NCBI GenBank assembly: GCA_947166165.1
Contig: CAMVDK010000109.1
Coordinates: 1 to 9,956 of the forward strand
DNA: 9,956 bases
Direction: 5' to 3'
Source of the DNA: an uncultured Porphyromonadaceae bacterium
Lineage (GTDB): Bacteria; Bacteroidota; Bacteroidia; Bacteroidales; Muribaculaceae
Shown piece by piece: positions 6,034 to 9,956 of this stretch. The translations under genes were made by a program, and so were the position numbers. Each line of letters begins with the position of its first letter. Within the stretch, counting starts at the first letter, position 1. The notes below the pieces were generated by a model. That model did no database searches and was not told the origin of the DNA. It was given only the letters and a program-made list of their open reading frames with translations.

Positions 6034-6636
6034 TTATGGCTTGCTGATGGCTATGTTGCGGGCGATGCGGGCGATGGTGGAGAACTGCTCGAGTTGGTCG
6101 ACGTCGATGATGACGGCGTAGCGGTGCTGGATCTCGAGGGAGAGTTGCTTCATCTGGTTGGGGTCCATGCCCAAGTCGCGCGTCAGCCGGCTGCCGGCAC
6201 CGACGATAATGCCCTTGTTGTCGGCATCGACGAGCGTGGCGCACAACTCGATGAGTTGCCGCTGTATCAACTCGGTTTGCTGGGCAGTGGCCTTGGCATT
6301 GCGGCCCTTGCCGTTTCGTGGCGCGGGCGGTCCGTAGACTTTGGGTTGCGGCTGTCGCGGCCCGTAGACCACGGGTTGCGGCCGGCGCGGCCCATAGACC
6401 ACCATGTGCTCTTGCGACCGTTGCCTTGAGGGGCGTAGGGAGTCGCTCTCTTGGTTGAAGCCGGTGGACTGCTGCTTGGCGATGATGGTGTCGGCATCGA
6501 CAGCTTGCCCGTCGATGACAACGACGTCGGCAGCGGTGAGTGGCGCGTCGTGCACCGGGGTGCTGGCGGCGAGGCCGAGGCTGGCGGCCATCGCGGCTCC
6601 CACGGCGGTGAGCGTGGTTTTGCGTTTTTTGTTCAT
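6034..6636 (-). CDS. Exported protein with YGP repeats and a degenerate acyl-carrier-like domain
   Basis: This 200-residue protein is not a family I can name. It starts with a basic and then Ala/Leu-rich segment (MNKKRKTTLTAVGAAMAASL, then GLAASTP) that looks like a signal peptide. Residues 79-108 hold three 10-residue repeats with VYGP, with tyrosines at 81, 91 and 101. Residues ~118-197 align by eye with acyl carrier protein: helix 1 TELIQRQLIELCATL, then LTRDLGMDPNQMKQLSLEIQ, and a final FSTIARIARNI. The carrier motif D-S-L is D158-P159-N160 here, so the serine that carries phosphopantetheine is missing and normal carrier function is unlikely. The gene lies 52 bases after the radical SAM gene and 11 before the fucosidase gene. 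It may be the substrate or partner of the radical SAM enzyme. That role is inference. Confidence 0.75.
   Translation of the reverse strand: MNKKRKTTLTAVGAAMAASLGLAASTPVHDAPLTAADVVVIDGQAVDADTIIAKQQSTGFNQESDSLRPSRQRSQEHMVVYGPRRPQPVVYGPRQPQPKVYGPPAPRNGKGRNAKATAQQTELIQRQLIELCATLVDADNKGIIVGAGSRLTRDLGMDPNQMKQLSLEIQHRYAVIIDVDQLEQFSTIARIARNIAISKP
6313..6402 (-). repeat. Three 30-bp tandem repeats encoding VYGP units
   Basis: Three consecutive 30-base units encode VVYGPRRPQP, VVYGPRQPQP and KVYGPPAPRN (residues 79-108). The first two are close at DNA level and the third is more diverged. Tyr, Gly and Pro are invariant. The period is exactly ten residues. The segment links the exported N-terminus to the carrier-like domain and is likely unstructured and accessible. 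Confidence 0.85.
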
Positions 6637-6688
6637 AGGGATAGAGGCTTTGAGTTGGCGATTGATGGGTGATAACGCTGGGCAACGC

Positions 6689-7762
6689 CTAAATGGCGAG
6701 TTGCTTGAGTTGCTGGTAGTGGCACATGGTCAGGTTGCCGTCTTGGTCGCGCAGGTGCATGGGTCCGCCTTGGCAGTATGCGGCCGCCGTGCACTGGTCG
6801 CAAGGGCCGCGCCGGGTGGCCCACTCGCGGTTGCGGTAGGGCTGGAATCGGTTTTGCCACACGTCCCAGAAACTGTCGCGGTAGATGTTGCCCTGGTTGT
6901 AGTCGCTGCGTATGCTCAGGCAGCCGGCTATGGCTCCGTCGGCCCTCACACTGGCCACGGTAAGCCCCGCCTGGCAGTTGTAGTAGTAAGGGCGCACGAG
7001 TCCCTCGTAGGCACCGAGGAAGCCCTCGCACGAATAACTGAGGTCGATGTTGCCTTCGCCACGGGTGCTGACGATGAAGTTGAGCAGGTCGCGCAGTTGC
7101 TCGGGGTTGAGCAGCAACTGGCTCTGCCGCGCGGCGCGCCCGGCGGGGAAGATGGTGAAGCAGCGCCAATGGCGCACGCCGGCATCGACGAGCAGCTGGC
7201 GGAGCTGGTCGAGGTGCGGAAGATTGCGCGGATTGACGCAGGTGATCACGTCGAAGGCAAGGTCGGGAATGGTGAGCGCGGCTTGGATGGCCTGCATGGC
7301 GCGGTCGAAGGCTTCGGGTGAGTTGCGGAGCCAGTTGTGGTCGTCGGCCATGCCGTCGAGGTCGATCGAGAGGGCGCGGATGCCGGCCTGCTCGAGCCGG
7401 CGCGCCATGTCGAGGTCGAGCGTGAGGCCGTTGGTGACCATCCCCCACATGAAGCCTCGCTCGCTGATGGCGCGCCCACACTCCACGATGTCGGGCCTGA
7501 CGAGCGGCTCGCCGCCAATGGTGTTGACCAGCACCTCGTGGGGCGGGCAGTGCTCGGCCACTTCGTCGAGCACGGCCAGGAAGTGGTCGAGGGGCATGTC
7601 GGGCACGGCAGCCTGCTTGAGGCAGTCGCTGCCGCAGTGCCGGCAGGCCATGTTGCAGCGCAGGGTGCATTCCCAAAAGAGTTGCTGCAACGGGTGCTCG
7701 CGTTGGAGGGTCTCGACGTAGGCGAGCGTGTCGTCGAGGCCTTGCTGCTGGAGGGGTGACAT
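6689..7762 (-). CDS. Radical SAM/SPASM-type maturase (resembles TIGR04133, rSAM/lipoprotein system)
   Basis: The 357-residue enzyme should cleave S-adenosylmethionine at a [4Fe-4S] cluster held by C36, C40 and C43 (CNMACRHC). GGEP at 83-86 is the SAM-binding motif. The C-terminal part holds extra cysteines in a SPASM-like pattern (C245, C263, C281, then CDQC at 321-324, C330 and C347), which would bind auxiliary clusters. Motifs such as LFWECTLRC, VTNG and MHLRD fit my memory of TIGR04133, a Bacteroides group named for pairing with a putative lipoprotein. SPASM enzymes typically modify peptides or proteins. There is no signal peptide, so it acts in the cytoplasm, before any substrate is exported. 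The start at 7762 lies 49 bases after the lipoprotein stop. Substrate unknown; the neighbouring YGP-repeat protein and lipoprotein are candidates. Confidence 0.9.
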   Translation of the reverse strand: MSPLQQQGLDDTLAYVETLQREHPLQQLFWECTLRCNMACRHCGSDCLKQAAVPDMPLDHFLAVLDEVAEHCPPHEVLVNTIGGEPLVRPDIVECGRAISERGFMWGMVTNGLTLDLDMARRLEQAGIRALSIDLDGMADDHNWLRNSPEAFDRAMQAIQAALTIPDLAFDVITCVNPRNLPHLDQLRQLLVDAGVRHWRCFTIFPAGRAARQSQLLLNPEQLRDLLNFIVSTRGEGNIDLSYSCEGFLGAYEGLVRPYYYNCQAGLTVASVRADGAIAGCLSIRSDYNQGNIYRDSFWDVWQNRFQPYRNREWATRRGPCDQCTAAAYCQGGPMHLRDQDGNLTMCHYQQLKQLAI

Positions 7763-7811
7763 AGCTTTCGGCCTGGTTCTACTTCATCAAGATTCACGAC
7801 TCACCTGCCGT

Positions 7812-8240
7812 CTACAGTTTGCTCAGCTCGTAGCGGAGCTGACGGCCATCGGAGTCGGTGGTGCTCAGGGTGATGTGCCGGTTGTCGCTGCGGGCGATGG
7901 TGTAGTCGGCCTCGAGGGGCATGATGCGCACGTCGTAGTTGAGCGGGTCGAACTTGATGGTGACGGCGCCGGCATCGTGGTTCTCGTTCCAGTTGCCGTA
8001 ACTCTCGCCCTGGTCGTGGAGCGCGTCGGTGTGGCGCAGGCAGACCACCGAGTGCTGGAACTGGAGGTAGTAGGTGGTCTGGCGGCCTTGTGGGTCGAGG
8101 TCTTGCGCCGCTCCGTCGACGGTGTAACTGTCCACGGTCCATGTGCCGAACCACTCGCCGATGTCGCTACCCGGTGTGCAGCCGTTGCCGGCCATGAGCA
8201 GTGCCAGCACGACGAAGAGTGATGTGATGTGATGTTTCAT
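7812..8240 (-). CDS. Small lipocalin-like lipoprotein
   Basis: The 142-residue product has a lipoprotein-type signal (MKHHITSLFVVLALLMAGNG, then C21), though the residue at -3 is Gly and not the usual Leu. The mature part starts CTPGSDIGEWFGTWTVDSY. The GxW near its start and the succession of short beta strands (TYYLQFQ, VTIKFD, YTIARS, HITLSTT, RYELSKL) resemble the lipocalin-like lipoproteins common in Bacteroidales. I see no strong acidic surface-export signal after the cysteine, so an inner leaflet or periplasmic location is as likely as the cell surface. Its ATG overlaps the TGA of the upstream Wzi-like gene as ATGA, so translation is probably coupled. The frame is open far upstream, but this start is the only one giving a signal peptide. 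Function unknown. Confidence 0.82.
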   Translation of the reverse strand: MKHHITSLFVVLALLMAGNGCTPGSDIGEWFGTWTVDSYTVDGAAQDLDPQGRQTTYYLQFQHSVVCLRHTDALHDQGESYGNWNENHDAGAVTIKFDPLNYDVRIMPLEADYTIARSDNRHITLSTTDSDGRQLRYELSKL

Positions 8241-9775
8241 TTTTTCCCAAGTGTGAAGTTGCCGTGATAAGTTACCGAGACCAATGCGCCCACATTGTTG
8301 CCGTAGAGTTTGCCGCGATCGACGGCCAGTTGCGCGGTGCATTCCAGCGCCGGCAGGCGCAAGGGGGAGTAGGTGGCTTCGACCATGAGCGAAGTGCAAT
8401 CGACGTGCGGCAGGGGTTGCTCGAGCGAGCCCCACGAGCGCCTCCAACTGCCCATGGCCCGGTAGGCGAGCCTGGGTGTGATGTGGCCCTTGACGGCTGC
8501 GTGCACGCCGCGCACCACGTTGTGGTCGAAGCGCAGGTGCCCGTCGCGGTTGTACAGGGGGCTGCGCAGCATGGGCGAGCCGATGCTCATGCCGCGATTG
8601 TGGTAGCCGTTGAAGGCGTAATTGTTGTAGTAGTTGTCCATGCCGGTGCTTTCGGTGCCGACGGTGGTGCCGGGATGGTCGGCAGGCGCCCAGTGGATGG
8701 GGCCGCTCTGGTTGGTGAAGTCGAAGTACTCGACGAGTGCCGCTTCGAGCGCCTGCGGCTGCTGGGCGCGCCACTCCACGCCCCAGAGTCCGTCGAAGCC
8801 GTTCCGCTTGCCGATGCCCGAGCCATCTTCCCAGGGACTCTGGTAGTAGGCCCGCAGGTGCGATCCGCCGCCGAGCCGGTAGTCGAGCATCACGTCCCAC
8901 GAGCCGAGGTGGTTGCCCTCGTAGTAGGCCGCGTCGCCCTTGTTGCTGCCACCGCTGCCCGGGATGAGCGCCTTGAAGATGGCCTCGGCGTCGGCCTTCT
9001 GCTCGATGGTCTCGGTGGCAGCCCCGCCCACGTAGATGGTGCGCTTGCCGCCGAACTGGCAGGCAGCCTGCATGCCGATGGTGGCCACCAGCCGCTTGCC
9101 GGGGTGCGAGCGGAGGTAGAAGTTCTTGTAGTTCATCCACCAGCCGGTGGTGATGAAGTGGTTGTAGTAGTTGTAGTGGTTCTCGAGCCAGCTGTTGTCG
9201 GCGGGCTTGAAGTATCCCACCTCGCCGTTCACCTGGAGCCAGCCTTTGGTGAAGGGCACATTCTGGAAGTTGACGAATCCGGCGCTGGCGCCCATCATGG
9301 GGCGCGAGTTGCCGCTTCGGGTGAGGTCGCCGCTGGTGAGGTCGTCGCTGAGCAGCGGCGAGCCGGCGTGCTTGGCGCCGAGCGTGAGGCGCACGCCGCG
9401 GTGCTTGCCCTCCACCCAGGCCTGCTGCACCCAGGCGCGGGCGGGGTGCTGCCCGCCAGCCGGGGCGAGCACGTCGGGGGTGCCGGGGGCGAAGCGCGCG
9501 TAGGTGGCGCTGCTTGCCCATCCGCCCCACAGCTCCACGCCGGCGCCCCAGCTGAGCCGGCGAGTGGTGTCGGTGGCGTGTGACAGGCCGGCGTGGAGCA
9601 GCGTGGAGTGCTGCTGCGTGACGGTGCCGCCGCGCATCGAGGCGATGTAGTAGGGGGCCAGCGCACTGTTGCCAGTGTTGAGGGTGGCCGCAGCGTGCCA
9701 CTGCACGTCGGTCTGCGCGGTGGCGGCCAGCGCGGCCAGGGCGATGATGGGAGCCAACAGGTGTCTTGCTTTCAT
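8237..9775 (-). CDS. Wzi-like capsule assembly outer-membrane protein
   Basis: The 512-residue protein has a signal peptide (MKARHLLAPIIALAALAATA, cleavage near Q21). What follows are alternating aromatic-rich strands typical of an outer-membrane beta-barrel. Motifs of the Bacteroidota Wzi family are present: LTSGDLTRSGNSRPM (146-160), VPFTKGWLQVNGEVGYF (173-189) and MDNYYNNYAFNGYHNRGMSIG (379-399). Wzi in Escherichia coli is an 18-strand barrel that helps anchor group 1 capsule to the surface. The role here is inferred from that. I chose the ATG at 9775 because it alone gives a signal peptide and sits ~33 bases from a -7 box. It is the first gene of the operon and its stop overlaps the next start. 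No polysaccharide synthesis genes are visible nearby, so the bound glycan is unknown. Confidence 0.85.
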   Translation of the reverse strand: MKARHLLAPIIALAALAATAQTDVQWHAAATLNTGNSALAPYYIASMRGGTVTQQHSTLLHAGLSHATDTTRRLSWGAGVELWGGWASSATYARFAPGTPDVLAPAGGQHPARAWVQQAWVEGKHRGVRLTLGAKHAGSPLLSDDLTSGDLTRSGNSRPMMGASAGFVNFQNVPFTKGWLQVNGEVGYFKPADNSWLENHYNYYNHFITTGWWMNYKNFYLRSHPGKRLVATIGMQAACQFGGKRTIYVGGAATETIEQKADAEAIFKALIPGSGGSNKGDAAYYEGNHLGSWDVMLDYRLGGGSHLRAYYQSPWEDGSGIGKRNGFDGLWGVEWRAQQPQALEAALVEYFDFTNQSGPIHWAPADHPGTTVGTESTGMDNYYNNYAFNGYHNRGMSIGSPMLRSPLYNRDGHLRFDHNVVRGVHAAVKGHITPRLAYRAMGSWRRSWGSLEQPLPHVDCTSLMVEATYSPLRLPALECTAQLAVDRGKLYGNNVGALVSVTYHGNFTLGKK

Positions 9776-9807
9776 TGCATCGGGATGTGTTGTGTGATTA
9801 GGAATTG

Positions 9808-9839
9808 CAAAATTAGTAAAGAAAGCTGGCTTCGCCAAA
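9808..9839 (-). promoter_or_regulatory. Operon promoter, consensus -33/-7
   Basis: On the minus strand TTTG (9839-9836) and TAATTTTG (9815-9808) are separated by 20 bases, matching the Bacteroidota consensus. The predicted start near 9801 leaves a leader of about 25 bases before the ATG at 9775. No other consensus promoter is seen between the five genes downstream. Confidence 0.75.
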
Positions 9840-9858
9840 ACCTGAGGCGTATTTTTTA

Positions 9859-9937
9859 GGCACCGGCAACAACGGCCGCCCGACGGCTGCCGTCTTTAAT
9901 GGTTTTTATAGTTTCGTGCCTCATTTTTTTGTTTTTT
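9859..9937 (+). terminator. Hairpins followed by T-runs; possible terminator or leader structure
   Basis: GACGG/CCGTC (9882-9886 with 9890-9894) is followed by TTTAATGGTTTTT. An outer pair GGCAC/GTGCC (9859-9863 with 9916-9920) encloses it and is followed by TCA and two long T-runs. The layout suits a plus-strand terminator, yet no plus-strand gene precedes it. The T-runs may instead belong to an upstream element of a promoter at the right edge. Confidence 0.3.
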
Positions 9938-9956
9938 GCTCGGATTGGCGTAACTT
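9928..9956 (+). promoter_or_regulatory. Possible promoter cut off by the window edge
   Basis: TTTG (9928-9931) is followed after 19 bases by TAACTT (9951-9956), where the window ends. If the next bases are TG, this would complete TAACTTTG, a plus-strand promoter divergent from the Wzi-led operon. Confidence 0.3.

Noticed and set aside
4679..6121. Long plus-strand open frame opposite the fucosidase gene
   Set aside because: Antisense shadow of a complete GH29 enzyme; no domain features or initiation context.
8264..9583. Long plus-strand open frame opposite the Wzi-like gene
   Set aside because: Antisense shadow with Val/Ala/His-rich composition; the minus strand encodes a barrel with signal peptide and promoter.
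7812..9701. Long minus-strand frame that would extend the lipoprotein far upstream
   Set aside because: The upstream part overlaps the Wzi-like gene in another frame and is Arg/His/Pro-rich. Only the internal ATG at 8240 gives a lipoprotein signal.

Overview
The window looks like chromosomal DNA from a GC-rich member of the Bacteroidales (phylum Bacteroidota). Coding regions are rich in G and C at third codon positions. The short gaps in front of operons are AT-rich and carry the Bacteroidota promoter signature, a -7 box TAnnTTTG, in two clear cases with TTTG 20 bases upstream. Shine-Dalgarno sites are mostly absent and start codons follow A-rich stretches. The protein families also fit: a Bacteroidota-type Wzi-like outer-membrane protein, a radical SAM/SPASM enzyme of a Bacteroides type, a THUMP methyltransferase with a long Arg/Asp-rich tail, and a GH29 fucosidase. 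Genus cannot be fixed from this stretch.

Left part (1-3231): the last codons of a plus-strand gene end at 30, followed by a strong hairpin terminator (53-105) shared with a convergent minus-strand gene. That gene (117-1514) encodes an M24 metallopeptidase, Xaa-Pro aminopeptidase. It is divergently transcribed from a plus-strand rRNA methyltransferase gene of the RlmL type (1696-3231). Their two -7 boxes sit back to back in a short AT-rich spacer. The methyltransferase leader holds a possible 27-codon upstream ORF, and its C-terminus carries a tandemly repeated, charged, probably disordered tail.

Middle part (3232-4639): mostly non-coding. Two stretches are full of small palindromes and share imperfect repeats, which looks like an intergenic repeat family. 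A small minus-strand gene of unknown function (3746-4033) sits between them. Further right, a well-formed minus-strand promoter (4466-4497) drives a roughly 130-base segment that has no convincing ORF but has several nested and interleaved complementary segments. I propose this as a candidate structured RNA.

Right part (4640-9839): a five-gene minus-strand operon read right to left from a consensus promoter at 9808-9839 to a terminator at 4527-4569. It encodes (1) a Wzi-like outer-membrane barrel, (2) a small lipoprotein translationally coupled to it by an ATGA overlap, (3) a radical SAM/SPASM maturase, (4) an exported protein with three 10-residue YGP repeats and a C-terminal acyl-carrier-protein-like domain lacking the phosphopantetheine serine, and (5) a secreted GH29 alpha-L-fucosidase. 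The most interesting reading is a peptide- or protein-modification system at the cell envelope. In it the radical SAM enzyme would act on the YGP-repeat protein, and the dead carrier domain would act as a recognition or scaffold module. This is inference from gene order and sequence features only.
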